Below are positions 26,151-38,400 of a DNA stretch of 64,000 bases, piece after piece. Location: NCBI RefSeq assembly GCF_035594125.1, contig NC_087152.1:19031001-19095000 (forward strand), read 5' to 3'. The stretch is from Scylla paramamosain. Lineage: Eukaryota > Arthropoda > Malacostraca > Decapoda > Portunidae. The notes under the pieces are model-generated. The model searched no databases. It saw only the letters and a program-made list of their open reading frames with translations, and had not been told where the DNA came from. Every line of letters starts with the position of its first letter. Within the stretch, counting starts at the first letter, position 1. The position numbers were made by a program, and so were the translations under genes.

Positions 26151-26483
26151 TCAGTGTAAACAAACAGTTTTCGTGACTCCAGAGTAATCCCAAGCCACCT
26201 GTGGCTCTATTGATTCCCCTACAATGCCATCACTATTGCACAACTGCATTTTTCCAGTAGCTTTTCCTAGCAGCAAGAGTGTTATGATCACCTTCATTTT
26301 GGCAATAAGTGGGTTGCTCCTCTCTGTGTCACTCTGTAAGGCTTTCCTCACTACACCGATGAAAAACAGAATACCTGCATGGTCTAAACAATGTCTTCTG
26401 ATGAGTTCTCTGTCACGAAGTTCATTCATTACATCCTTTCTGGATAAATAATTTCTGAACTGGAGATGATGTGGAGTAGCCAT
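26151..26483 (-). pseudogene. HARBI1-like transposase N-terminal fragment
   Basis: The 110-residue frame contains LSRKDVMNELRDRELIRR, LDHAGILFF and ATGKMQLCNSD, recalling the N-terminal region of PIF/Harbinger nucleases ('LSD.ELI.RYRLDR.GILF... L..LATGKMQ'). The DDE catalytic part is absent and the end is scrambled, so it is a remnant carried in a non-autonomous repeat. The paralogous piece is at 34611-34862. Confidence 0.6.
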
Positions 26484-26566
26484 CTGTCATAAGCAGCTAA
26501 GACAGGAATGACAGGTGTCCAGAAACGGATTAATCCATTTTACATTGATGCCTATGGGGAAAATAG

Positions 26567-27261
26567 TGTTATAGCGCTGTGTCCCATTGGCACTGCTTGT
26601 TATGGAGAGGTGTTAGATGTGGTGGCCTTGAGAGGCCTGGGCTAGTATGTGCTCCCAAGGAAGCTGGTTAGCTGAAGATGTGTGTGGTGGCCAGCCAACC
26701 AGCGTCAAACCGAACCTATATAAGGGCTGGATCTGGCTAAGAGCAGGGGGTGGAGAGAGAAAGCAAGAGAGCAACACCATATCTGTTAGCCCCTCGAGAT
26801 CCAGCCTGCTGACTGCTGGAGCCTGGACAGTGGGTGGTGGGGATGTTGTGTCATGAACATGCTTCCACCTAGACTGTGGCTGCCTGAACAGTGGGTGGTG
26901 ATGCTGTGTCTGAGCATGCTCCCACCATGAACTGTGGCTGCCTAGACAGTGGCTGTGCTGGACTGTGCAGACAGTGGGTGGCAGACTGTGCGATATTGGA
27001 TGCTGTGAGCAGTAATGAGTGTACTGTACCCTGTGTGTGTCCTGTCCTGTACTGTGTGCCCTGCGTCCTGTTGTTGTGTACATAAAGTAGGAACTGCTAT
27101 GTGTGCCCAAGTGTTTCATTCCTCCTCTAAGTAGACTAGTTGAGTCTAGCTGGCTGTGTGTGCCCACCTCGCTCCCTTGTAGGACAATGGACCCAGCAGT
27201 GGATCCCTGTAAGTCATCACCCCTTGGCTGTAGCAAATGCCTGAAGGGAGCAGTCACAACA
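26567..27261 (+). mobile_element. Solo LTR, 695 bp
   Basis: Starts TGTTATAGCG and ends CAGTCACAACA (TG...CA), flanked by ATAG on both sides (26563-26566 and 27262-27265). It contains a TATA box (TATATAAG, 26717-26724), and near-tandem 'actgtggctgcct.gacagtgg' units at about 26820-26960. No gag/pol is adjacent, so it is the product of LTR-LTR recombination. Orientation follows the TATA box. Copy 2 of the host repeat lacks this insertion. The open frame on the opposite strand is an artefact. Confidence 0.85.
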
Positions 27262-28191
27262 ATAGTTTCAGTTTTTTAATGGCATTCAGGAATGAATGAA
27301 GTTTGAGAATCGAGGTTCCACTGAATTTGAACGACCAATAGACTGTGTGGAATAGCAAGGAGTACATTTACAAAGATATCAGAATGCCAGTTTTTGTCCC
27401 AAGGCCTAAGGCTGGATACATCTAAATATAATACAATTAATTCTCCAGTCTGAAAAGTGACTGGTGCTGGAAAAAAGTTAAGCATACCCAAAATATTTAA
27501 ACCAACAGAAAAATTGGGACTGAAGATCAACCTGATATATAATTCCTCTTACTTCTTCTATTATATCATGTTTTGTGAAAGAGAATTATCACAAACATAC
27601 TCAAACATCAGAATTGAAGTTGTGCCTGGTATACATCAAACTGAAATCTAAGATAGGAAAAGGAAGAATAATGTTTGTTGTCCTCTCCTCTGCCTCCATT
27701 CTTTGCTGTTTGCCATATATCACAGATTATAATATTATTATACTGTAAGGATTAGTCTGAAGGCAATAGTACATTATATAAAAGTAATGTAATGGTTATG
27801 TTATTAGCACCCACAAGTTGTAACAAGTAAGCAATGAAATTCGCTGCAGACAGAGGGGGCTTGGTCACCAGAAGTATTGTTTTTTTTTTTTTCATTGTAA
27901 ACTTCAAATCCTGTAAAACAGAAATGTCGAGATACAATACCTCTTCTGTTATGAATAATGAAATGTCAGTATTTCATAGCAAGAATTCTGTCTATAATGC
28001 ACAAATTCTTAAGCTCTCCCTAGTTACTGTTTATAATAACCACAACAGCAATGTTCAGGCCATACATCTACCTCCCAAGGCAGGGGCTGGGGGTTAAAAC
28101 ACACATAAGAACATAAGAACATAAGAAATAAGGGAAGCTGCAAGAAGCGACCAGGCTTACACGTGGCAGTCCCTGTATGAAACACTCCTAC

Positions 28192-30047
28192 CTATTTCCA
28201 TCTGTTATCCCCATCCATACACTTGTCTAATCTTCTCTTAAAGCTCTCTAGTGTCCTGGCACTAACTACATGATTACTGAGTCCGTTCCACTCATCTACC
28301 ACTCTATTTGAGAACCAATTTTTTCCTATCTCCTTCCTAAACCTAAATTTTTCAAGCTTGAACCCGTTATTTCTTGTTCTACCTTGGTTGCTGATCCTAA
28401 GAATTTTGCTTACATCTCCCTTGTTATAACCCTTATACCACTTAAAGACTTCTATCAGGTCCCCTCTTAACCTACGTCTCTCTAGAGAATGTAAATTTAA
28501 CCGCTTCAACCTCGCTTCGTAAGGAATACTCCTCATCCCCTGAATCCTTTTAGTCATTCTCCTCTGTACTGATTCTAATAGACCTATATCTTTCCTGTAA
28601 TGTGGGGACCAGAACTGCACAGCGTAGTCTAGATGAGGTCTGACCAGCGCCAAGTATAACTTTAATATTACTTCCGGCCTTCTACTTTTAACACTCCTAA
28701 AAATGAATCCTAGTACCCTATTTGCCTTGTTTCTGGCTTCTATGCATTGTTTCCCTAGACGGAGTTCAGAGCTAACTATAACTCCTAAATCTTTCTCGTA
28801 CCCTGTACCTACCAGAGTTTGGGTGTTTAATGTGTACCTATTGTGTGGGTTTCCTCTACCTACGCTAAGCACTTTGCATTTATTGATATTAAATTGCATT
28901 TGCCATCTATCCGTCCATTCATTCATTCTATCTAAGTCTGTCTGCAAGGCGATGGCATCCACTTCTGACCTAATTAATCTACCTATCTTTGTGTCATCCG
29001 CAAATTTACTAACATCGCTACTAATTCCACTATCCAAGTCATTGATATATATTAGAAATAATAATGGCCCTAATACTGATCCCTGTGGCACCCCACTAAT
29101 GACATGACCCCACTCGGATTTCGAGCCGTTTATTAGCACTCTCTGTCGCCTGTTACCAAGCCATGACCCTATCCAACCTAACACCTTCCCATCTATCCCG
29201 TGCGCCCTAACCTTTCTCAGGAGCCTTTGATGGGGCACCTTGTCGAATGCTTTACTAAAGTCCAGATATAAGATATCATAACTATCACCATTATCTACTG
29301 CCTCGTACACCTTACTGTAAAAACTTAACAAGTTTGTCAGGCAAGACTTCCCCTTCGTGAAGCCATGCTGTGACTGATTTATCAAGTTATGTTTGTCTAA
29401 ATGTTCCCTAATGTTCCTGGCTATTATTGACTCTAACATTTTACCTACAACTGAAGTTAAGCTGACAGGTCTATAATTAGACGCTAAAGTTTTATCCCCT
29501 TTCTTAAAGATGGGTACTACATTAGCCTGCCTCCACATTACTGGTACCTCACCCGACTCCAGTGATTTCCTAAAGACAGAAACTAACGGCTCACTAATAA
29601 TCTTTTTACATTCCTTCAGTACTCTGGGATATATTTCATCAGGTCCTGGCGACTTGAACTTTTTTAGCCTATCTATCTCCTGCTCCACTATCTCCCTAGT
29701 TATGGAAATATCCGTCAGCTTCTCATACTCATCTGCTCTAAACACCTGTTCACTATCTGGCATATCCTGCATGTTTTCCTGAGTGAAGACAGTTAAAAAA
29801 TAATCATTCAGAAGTTTACTAATCTCCTCCCCAGAACTAACCAGCTCCCCATCTGCTGCCTTTAATGGACCTACAGTATCCTTATTTTTCGTCCTGTATA
29901 CCTGATAAAATCCCTTGGGGTCCGTCTTCGCCTGGCTGGCTACCTTTAATTCATAATTGTCTTTAGCTTTCCTCGTTAACTTCCTGACTGTTCTAACTAA
30001 TTCATTATACTGTGTCCTTAAATCTTCCTCACCTGCCCTTAATCTCT
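28192..30047 (-). CDS. CR1 LINE ORF2, reverse transcriptase part
   Basis: Open from the frameshift at about 30047 to the stop at 28192 (about 617 codons; the first Met is at 29772, but the frame has no stop upstream of it as far as the frameshift). RT motifs: FKSPGPDEI, SNYRPVSLTSVVGK, LYLDFSKAFDKVPH (motif A Asp), GVPQGSVLGPLLF, and KFADDTKIG (FADD catalytic pair), followed by the thumb and C-terminal region ending ESFKRRLDK. Its length and integrity imply a young insertion. Confidence 0.92.
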
Positions 30048-31196
30048 TATATATATACTTCTCTTACGCCCTATATAATGCTTTAACCTAGCAGTCATCC
30101 ATTTAGGGTCATTTTTTTGTGATCTTATTGTTTTATACGGGATATTTGCTAATTGACCTGTATGAACTTTATCTACGAAATATTTATACAATTCATCTAC
30201 ATTTACTTCACCTAAACCCCTCATCTCGTTCCCTACCATCCTCTCCCTTCCCTCATCAACTCGCCTCGACCTTACCTCTCTCATTTCAGCATGACCTGAC
30301 ATTCCAACATACTCACACCTATCTACCCCCTTCCTCTTTCCTCCTCCCTTCTGGAGCCTCACCTCACCTCCCTCATCCTGCCTTATCTCTCTGAACTCCG
30401 TCCCTGACCTGACCTCACCCTGCATCCTTTGCCAGTCCACTCCTTGGAGGTACCTTTTTAATTCTTCAAAATCTGCTCTCCTAAAGTCAGGTATTTTACT
30501 AGTGTTTTTATTTCTAACAGTTTCTTCCCATTCTAGATTGTACCTAATTTCCCTATGGTCACTGTTACCTAGCTGTCCTCCAACCTCTACCTGCGTGACT
30601 GCTTCCTCCCTGTTAGTAAGAATTAAATCTAGAATATTATTCCCCCTTGTGGGTTCTATGACTACCTGTTTTAAAAAATTATCCTGAATTACCTTAAGGA
30701 ATTCCTCTGCTTCCTTGTTACCCACAATCAGACTCCAGTCGATATTCCTAAAATTAAAATCTCCTACCACACATACCTGACTGTACCTGCCTGCTCTATT
30801 TAATTCCTGCCACAGTGAGGTGTTAATTTCCTCTGTACTGGTCGGTGGTCTGTAAACTACCCCTAGTACTACTGACTGCGATCCTTCCTTAATATCTACC
30901 CATATCGACTCTGCTTTGTTATCTGTTTTAATTCTATTGTTCATACAGCACTGTAATGTGTCCCTAACGTATAACGCGACACCTCCTCCTCTCCTGTTTT
31001 CTCTATCTTTATAGAACATTGTATACCCATCTATCTTAACCTCTGGATTAAATACTTTTCCTGACATATCTAACCAAGTTTCAGTTAAAGCAATGATATC
31101 AAATTTCTCTACACTCGCTATTCCTCTAAGCAAGTCTATTTTATTCAGAATACTTCTACAATTTGTGTAGTAAACACTTAAGCTATTTCTCACCAT
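30039..31196 (-). CDS. CR1 LINE ORF2, endonuclease part
   Basis: A 385-residue open frame with apurinic/apyrimidinic-type endonuclease motifs: VYYTNCRSILNK, ALTETWLD, GVVYRPP, VVGDFNFRNIDW and GNSDHREI. It ends with an artificial stop at 30039, just after a TA-repeat stretch ('agtatatatataagagat'). The RT frame continues from that same spot in another frame, so this and the next entry are two halves of one ORF2. Confidence 0.88.
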   Translation of the reverse strand: MVRNSLSVYYTNCRSILNKIDLLRGIASVEKFDIIALTETWLDMSGKVFNPEVKIDGYTMFYKDRENRRGGGVALYVRDTLQCCMNNRIKTDNKAESIWVDIKEGSQSVVLGVVYRPPTSTEEINTSLWQELNRAGRYSQVCVVGDFNFRNIDWSLIVGNKEAEEFLKVIQDNFLKQVVIEPTRGNNILDLILTNREEAVTQVEVGGQLGNSDHREIRYNLEWEETVRNKNTSKIPDFRRADFEELKRYLQGVDWQRMQGEVRSGTEFREIRQDEGGEVRLQKGGGKRKGVDRCEYVGMSGHAEMREVRSRRVDEGRERMVGNEMRGLGEVNVDELYKYFVDKVHTGQLANIPYKTIRSQKNDPKWMTARLKHYIGRKRSIYIRD

Positions 31197-31272
31197 CCCT
31201 AAGCTAGTTTCCTTTCTAGATTTAACTAATTTGCCCCTTGCCTTCTCCGCACTACCCCTTCTTCCCTCCCGA

Positions 31273-32190
31273 CTAACGAAAAAAGTGCTGGAGTGCAGTT
31301 ACCTCCCGCTCGAGTGTTTCGGCCAAAACACGAACACCCTGGCGTGACAAATGCACTCCATCCCTGGCGTACAAGGTGTCCCTGCCATAGAAAAGGTCCC
31401 AGTTGTCGATGAACGTCCATCCATTACTCCTACAATGATTCGCGAGCCTGCGATTCACTGTAATAGCCCTGGACAGCCACTCAGCACCAACTCCCCTCCT
31501 CGGCAAGACACCACATACCACGGGGATCCCTCCCTTCTCCCTAATCCTGTCCAAAGCCTGTCGAAACCTCCTGATAAGCTCCTCACTCCTGACCTTACCA
31601 AGGTCATTCCCTCCCGCACTGAGAAAAACAATGGGCTTGGTCCCATCTTTTTCCAAGCACGTGTCTAGCCTATCAGCTACCTTCCCTATCCCGGCCCCCG
31701 GCAAACACACCCTCGACCTAAGCTTCCTATCCCTAGCACAGAACGCACTATCTAAGTGCCTAACCTGACTATCGCCAAACACAAGCACTCTACCTTGGGG
31801 CAGGGTAACTGCATCTGCCCCCTCCTTCTTGCCTCCTCCAGCCCTGTCCACCTCCTTCTCCTTCCCCTCCTCCAGCACATTGAAGGGATTCTTCGTCTCC
31901 ACGGAAGGTGCCCTGAGCACCTTCACCCTCTTGGCTCCCCTGCACACAACCGACCACTGCTCCTCCGTCGCCTTACTAGGTAAGGTGACGGTGGGGCACG
32001 ACCCTCCCACAGGTGCTGAGATCCTCTCACAGAACTCAGCCTGCAGGTCTGAGATCCTCTCACGAAACTCAGCCTGCACCTCCGAGATCCTTCGATGGAA
32101 CTCAGCCTCCACCTCTGAGACTTTCGCAACGAAGGCCTCGAGAACAGGAGAACTAACACAACCTGTCGACTCAGCAACACAAGGCGCCAT
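31273..32190 (-). CDS. CR1 LINE ORF1: coiled coil plus SGNH-type esterase
   Basis: A 305-residue open frame. Residues about 20-65 hold three heptad-like repeats (AEFHRRISEVQ, AEFRERISDLQ, AEFCERIS), a probable coiled coil. The C-terminal half is an SGNH hydrolase: GDSQVRHLD (nucleophile Ser block), SAGGNDLG (block III, GxND) and DGVHLSRQG (block V, DxxH). Esterase-bearing ORF1 proteins are known in CR1 elements; their role in retrotransposition is unclear. It ends about 75 bases before the first Met of ORF2. All catalytic blocks look intact. Confidence 0.88.
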   Translation of the reverse strand: MAPCVAESTGCVSSPVLEAFVAKVSEVEAEFHRRISEVQAEFRERISDLQAEFCERISAPVGGSCPTVTLPSKATEEQWSVVCRGAKRVKVLRAPSVETKNPFNVLEEGKEKEVDRAGGGKKEGADAVTLPQGRVLVFGDSQVRHLDSAFCARDRKLRSRVCLPGAGIGKVADRLDTCLEKDGTKPIVFLSAGGNDLGKVRSEELIRRFRQALDRIREKGGIPVVCGVLPRRGVGAEWLSRAITVNRRLANHCRSNGWTFIDNWDLFYGRDTLYARDGVHLSRQGVRVLAETLEREVTALQHFFR

Positions 32191-33204
32191 GTCTACACTA
32201 GCCAGCTATATTAGCGTCAGGTCACTGCTCACTAAACACGTCCGTTCACTAGGAACCCTGACCTGAGACACCAGCATGTATACAAAATTTTGACAATAAT
32301 TAAGGTCCAATTCTTCCTGTAATGTTCTGCTGCTGAAAGAACTGTTGATATTGTTCAATCACAAATGGTAATCAAACTGTACAACCATATGCAAAAACCA
32401 CATCTGACCACATCCAGTCAGCAGCACAAAGCAAATGAGCTGAAGGAGGAAGGGAAGAAAGGGAGGAAGGCCATACACTGTTGTTTTTTTAAGATTTCAT
32501 ATTTACTTATCAGTACTAATAAAGATATCTGTATTAATAAAGGTATGTAAATAAATGTATTGCATGCATGACATGATTATTAGCATGTACATGCTTTTAC
32601 AGTGTTAGAGCCCTGGATGTGAAATCTCTTTTTTCAAGCCTTACTGTGAGTACAGAACACTGAAGAAATAGTGTGAATGAATGAAGGTTACCTTGAGGGG
32701 TCAACACTGCACACTAGACCATAGTCAAATGCACTAAAGTTCTCACAACAAAAACACAGGCTGTACTAGCTGAGTTTTAAGGGCACCAATATTTTGTAGC
32801 AGTATGAGTAGCACAGTCTGTCTCAATACTTTTGACACTGCATTTTACATAATATGCAGTTTCGATGTTACCAATAAACACCAAACACATAGAAGGATAC
32901 ATTTCCTCTTAAATAACTTTTGAAATATTTGAATAAAAGAATGCATAATCTGAAACAGCTGGTATTAATATGGCAGATAATACCTTTTAAAAACTGCCTT
33001 GCAAATGGTGACTTGCACATACAAGACAGTTAAAAGTACAGTGCAGAACCTGGCATGAAATACGACCAACAATAATAATGCAATATCATTTAGGGTAAGT
33101 ATAAGTAATATAATTCACTACTTTCAGAAAAACGTAACCACCATTGGCCCCATCCCCACACTGTGTCACTTCACAATAATTCTTTTAACAGTAATTCTGG
33201 GTAA

Positions 33205-33245
33205 TAAAAGAATAAAAAAATAATAAAATAAATTTAAAAAAAAAG
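33205..33245. repeat. A-rich simple repeat
   Basis: Imperfect (AATAAA)n ending in an A-run. Confidence 0.8.
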
Positions 33246-33370
33246 TACAATATATGGTGAAAGGAAGCTTAACCTTTACAGTGTTGTTCTTTGTCAGAGA
33301 CAGGAGTCTTGTCATGTTGCATTTTTTTAATATATTTTTTTATTTACCCTGTAAAATGAGAAAAAAAAAG

Positions 33371-33572
<202 letters not shown>

Positions 33573-33750
33573 CCCATGCCATGAACGGAAATATGGCTAC
33601 CATACGATTTTGATTCTTGGATTTTTCCCTTCTAAGAGCTCACGATATCAGACTGAGGAAGTGGAATTTTATTTTTTAACTTTTTGAAGCTTTTATTCAC
33701 ACCTTTACATACTTTTTCCACAACCCTATAGTGTGTGTAATAAATAAGTA

Positions 33751-35014
33751 CAGTGGAACCTAAGTTACCAAATGCCTCCCTTTCTGAACAACTCAGTTTT
33801 CAAACAAAATATTTTACTCATAATTGCTTCAGTTGCCAAACCATAATTCGGTTTATGAACAAGGTTACTTGATTTCAAATACTAAAAGATATAGCAAAAG
33901 CTGCCATTTATTACTAATTTATAGTTTCTATATTCCCTTTGTTTTTTATATATTTGGAGGAGAGGCACAATGGGTATGACCATAATTCAATCTTTGAAAT
34001 TAGTTAAATGTGATCCCACTGAAGAGCCTCAATGTAAACAAATAAGGTTTAATACTCAGGAGTAATCCCAAGCCTCCTGTGGCTCTCTCTATGACCCATA
34101 ACACCATCACTACTGCACAACTGCATTTTCACAGTAGCTTTTCCCAGCAGCAAGATGTCTAAGTGTTATGATCACCTTTTTTGACAGTGAGTGGGTTGCT
34201 CCTCTCTGTTTCACTCTGTAAGATTTCCCTAACTTGACTGGTGACAAAAAGAATACAGTAAAATCCCTCTTATCCAGCATCAACGGGACCGCCAACATGC
34301 CGGATACTTGAATATTGCCGCATACTTGAATAGAAATGAAATTATGTCCACAATCACCACCCTACACTCACACATCTTATCATAACAAAGATCAGCTGAT
34401 CTTAATCAGCAGCTGATCTGATCAGCTGCTTAAGTGTAAGCACAACATGCTTCCTCTTTTCTACAACTTTAGGCATGATGAAGGTGTCAGGCGATAAACA
34501 GTGCACACGTGGGACTGAGTCACTGAGTAAACACAGTGCTGTGGGCCGCGGGTGGCACGAAGCAGTGCGCTCTGGTGGCGAGGGGACAAAGTATGCCTCG
34601 TGCGGGAATTTTAATCAATTTTATGAGTACACATTGATTTTTTATTGATTTTAAGGCTTGGGGAAAAATGTGCCAGATACTTGAAGCTGCTGGATACTCG
34701 AATGCCGGATGAGAGGGATTTTACTGTACATGCACAGTCTAAACAATATCTTCTGATGAGTTCTGTGTCACTAAGTTCATTCAATACAACCTTTCTGGAT
34801 AAATAATTTCTAGGCTGGACATATTGTGAAGTGGCCATCTTACCAGTGGGAACGTTTGTCATTACCTGCTAAGACATGGTGGACTGGTGTCTGAGGACAG
34901 ATTAATCTATTTTACATTGATTCCTAAGGGGGAAAATAGTTTTTTGTTTCCAAATATTTTGGATCTTGAATGGCATTCATAAACAAATTATGTTTGAAAA
35001 CTGAGGTTCCACTG
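33751..35014. mobile_element. Harbinger-like repeat, copy 2 (interrupted by a MITE)
   Basis: Ends cagtggaacct and aggttccactg; about 791 bp after removing the nested MITE. It aligns along its length with copy 1 (25872-27323). A remnant Harbinger-like peptide lies on the minus strand at 34611-34862 (YLSRKVVLNELSDTELIRRY), interrupted by the MITE. No clear target duplication. Confidence 0.7.
34256..34726. mobile_element. Nested MITE with TA target duplication (pogo/Tigger-like ends)
   Basis: A 471-bp element with inverted ends of about 25 bp starting cagtaaaatccctctt, two mismatches between ends, flanked by TA at 34254-34255 and 34727-34728. Copy 1 of the host repeat shows the empty site ('aacagaatacctgcat'). 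The ends resemble pogo/Tigger-type elements. No transposase. Confidence 0.88.
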
Positions 35015-35403
35015 TCCTTCTTTACATCACAAATACCTATAAATAAACAAGAATTGTACATTCAACAAAATGGTTAGATGTGCATCTGTCGACACCCCAT
35101 GTTTCCAGGCTGTGGCTACCTGCAGTTTTCAAAGAAAAAAGAATACTATGAATTTTATAACTTTCAGTTTTCTTTTCCTATTACTCTGGTCTTATTTCCT
35201 ATTTCTTATGCCTTACTGATTATAGGTCTGAGAAGTAATTTCCTAGGAGAAAGTATCTTACCTTCTTATATGATGATTTTTTGGGAAACACAGCAGCTAG
35301 CCCTGTGTAGCCAGCTCCACAAAAATGTCAGCAGGCCAAAACATTTATAAACAAAATCTTTTTCCCTCTCCAATACCATAGCTTTCAATTTTATTTCATT
35401 GCT

Positions 35404-38400
35404 TTGATATTATATATAGTGTTGGTAATCCCATCTCTTCAAGTCTTTCTTCAGAGCTTATATCTTTCAATTCTGGTACCATCTTTGTTGCTATCCTCTG
35501 TATTCTTGAGTTTCCATATATCTTTTTTTTCTATGTGGAGCCCAAACTACTGCTGCATATTCCAATTTAGGTCATATCATGCTTGGTATAATTTTCTTCA
35601 TCATTTCTTTATCTAAATAGTTAAATGCCACCCTAATTTTTGTTAACAAGCTGTATGTAGAGCCAAATATTCCAATTATGTGCCTTTCAGGTGATGGTGT
35701 GTCCTGGATCATTACTCCCAAATCTTTTTCTTCATTATTTTTTGTTATTATTTCTCCTCCCATTTTGTAATTCGATGAAGGTTTCTTTTTACTTTTCCCT
35801 ATTTCCAACACCTAGCATTTTCTGGTATTAAATTCTAGTTTCCATCTTTGGCTCCATGCATGCATTTTGTCAATATCCTTTTGTAACTCCTTGCAGTCAT
35901 TTTCATCCTTCATTATTTTCATTATTTTTGCATCATCAGTGAAAAGGTTTATACAACTATTTAGATCCTCTGGCATATCATTTACATATATTTGAAAGAT
36001 AATAGGTGCCAACACAGGTCCTTGTGGTAACCCACTTGTTACTTTGTGACAACTTGAATTAGTATCTCTGATTGTTGTTTTCATTTCCCTCCCTTGTAAA
36101 TAATCTTCCATCCATCTCAATGTTGCTTCTTTTAGTCCTCCTCCATTCTCTGGCTTCCACATGAGGCTTTTGTGGGCAACTTTATCAAATGTTTTTTTAA
36201 GATCCAGGTATACCGCATCAACCCATCCTTCCCTCTCTTGCTCCATCTCATATAAATGCTCAGTAGATTTGTGACACAGAATCTTCCTTTCCTGAATCCA
36301 AATTGCTTTTCTGTAATTATCTTTTCATCTTCTAAATATTGCACCCATATATCTCTAATTACTATTTCACAGAGCTTGCTAACAATACTTGTTAGTGACA
36401 CTGGTCTGTAATTTAATGGTTCCATTTTACTTCCCCCCTTTGCATATTGCCACTATGTTAACTCTTTTCCATTCCCTTGGTACTTTTCCTTCTTTCAACA
36501 AGCTGTTGATTATATCCCATATGGGTTCCTCCATGTGTTCTCTACAATCTTTTAATATCCACCCATTTACTTGATCTGGTCCCATAGCTTTTCTAACATC
36601 CAGCTCTTCCAGCAGTTTCTTGATTTCTTGTCTTGTATCTCCTGTATTCCCTCATTCTGTGATACCACTTATGGTGCCACAAAATTGGTTCCCTTTGTAA
36701 ACACAGACTGAAAATTCCCATTCATTAGTTCACTCATCTCCTTAGTAGTTTCATAAATTTTTCCTTCTTTCTTTAACGTTTATGTCATCCCTAAGTTTAA
36801 TTTTTCCATTTACATATCTGAAGAAGAGCTTGGGCTCTTCCTTGCATTTTCTTACTATTTCACTTTCAATTTCTTTCTTCTTCTCTTCTTATTATACCAT
36901 ATTCATCTGTATTCTTCCCTGGTATTTCTGTTCAGATTTCTCATCATTTTCCTCCATGCCCTGTCCTTTTTCTTTTTTGCTTCTACACACCTTCCATTAT
37001 ACCATTCATGCTTCCCAATTTTCACTTTATAATGTGGTACAAACAGTTGCACCCCCTCTCTATACTTGCTCAAAAATATTTTTTTCTGGCACTATTTTAC
37101 CTTCAAATAGCTCTTTCCAGTTGATTTTTCCATAAAATTTATTAAGCTCTGCAAAATTTGCCTTAGCATAGTTGTCTCCCATTTGTAAATTGTTCTTTGT
37201 TGTGCAACACTGTTTCCTCCTGTAGTAATATTTCTATTATGACATGATCACTTCTTCCCACTGGATTCAGACAAAGTATACTTGTTCTAATTTCTGGGGT
37301 TTTCATAAACACTACGTCCAACTGTGATGGTTCTTTGCATCTTGTAGGTTCATTCACCCACTGTCTCATTGTATTCACCACTATGGTATGCATAAGTTCT
37401 TCATTCTATGACCTGACATTTTCTTTCACTTCCATCTCCTCCCAGTTAATTCCTTTAGTGTTGAAGTTGCCTACTAAGAGCACTTTGTTACTTTTCCTTA
37501 TCATTTCTTCTCTGCTATTTCTTGTTTCGCCTTGCATAATTTCATATCTATTAGTCTCCCATGAATTAATTTCTGGTGGTATGTACATCACAATAACTTT
37601 CCTTTTTTCACTTCCTTTAATCTTAATGACAACATTCAGTGTCTGCCATTCCATCACTATATTACACTTCCTCAACAACAATATCCTCTTTTACCAATAT
37701 CACTCCTCCTTCTCCCTTTCCCTTTCTGTCTCTCCTCCATGTGCTATATCCTTCCTCTGCAAATCTCAACTTTGTTTCCTCTTTTAGTTAATTTCTGTTA
37801 AACATACCACATCTGGTTTATTTTTCTTTTAGGCTTGACACCAAGTCATCTATATTTGTATACATAATCTTTAAGTTTCCACTTGGTGATCTTCAGTGGC
37901 ATCTTTGTGCCACCATTTCCTCACTTTCATGTCCACAACTTTCCAAATGAATCTCCTTGCTTGTTCCTATTTTCTCTCCTTGTTTTTTGACTGGGCCTCT
38001 ACTCTCAACTCTTCCAGTTTACTTCTCTCCTCTTTGTTCATGTCTCTTTTTATCCATATTTTCCTCATTCCTTCTACTTTTGGCAATTTTCCTGTTCTTT
38101 GTAGCACATGTTCTGCTGCTGTTGTGACATGAATCTTATTTTCATTGGTCTTGTTCCATTTTTGTCATACTTTCCAATCCTGCAAACCTCTTCAATTTTT
38201 CAACTATCTCCTCTCCTTCCCCTGCCACTTCTGCTATAGTTTCCTTAGCCCTTTTCATCTCTTCTTTCTCTCTAGCAATTTTCATGGATAGGTTCTTCTC
38301 CTTGATCCCAAATACCACCACACATCTTTCTCTGTACAGTGTCTCTCACATGATTACTTTTTTCCTTATTATTTTAATTGTTTGCTTTTCCATGTCCTTA

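Larger units (their letters stand above)
25872..27323. mobile_element. Harbinger-like repeat, copy 1 (interrupted by a solo LTR)
   Basis: Ends are cagtgaaacct (25872) and aggttccactg (27323), inverted repeats shared with copy 2 at 33751-35014. Without the inserted LTR it is about 753 bp. The minus strand carries a PIF/Harbinger-like transposase N-terminal piece (26151-26483). No clear target duplication. Confidence 0.7.
28099..32280 (-). mobile_element. CR1-type LINE, nearly complete (about 4.2 kb)
   Basis: A minus-strand element with ORF1 (esterase), ORF2 endonuclease, ORF2 RT, and a 3' terminus of tandem octamers (ttcttatg repeated three times, at about 28102-28126), the hallmark of CR1 LINEs that end in short 8-bp repeats rather than poly(A). 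The 5' end is placed at about 32280 only approximately. It lies in the same orientation as the host gene. Its coding regions are open apart from one frameshift near 30050. Confidence 0.88.

Noticed and set aside
26613..27257. 214-codon open frame on the minus strand
   Set aside because: It lies entirely antisense within the solo LTR defined by TG...CA ends and ATAG duplication, has no recognisable domain and is low-complexity.
31351..32266. Plus-strand open frames of 105, 75 and 145 residues
   Set aside because: Shadows of the CR1 ORF1 on the opposite strand in GC-richer DNA.
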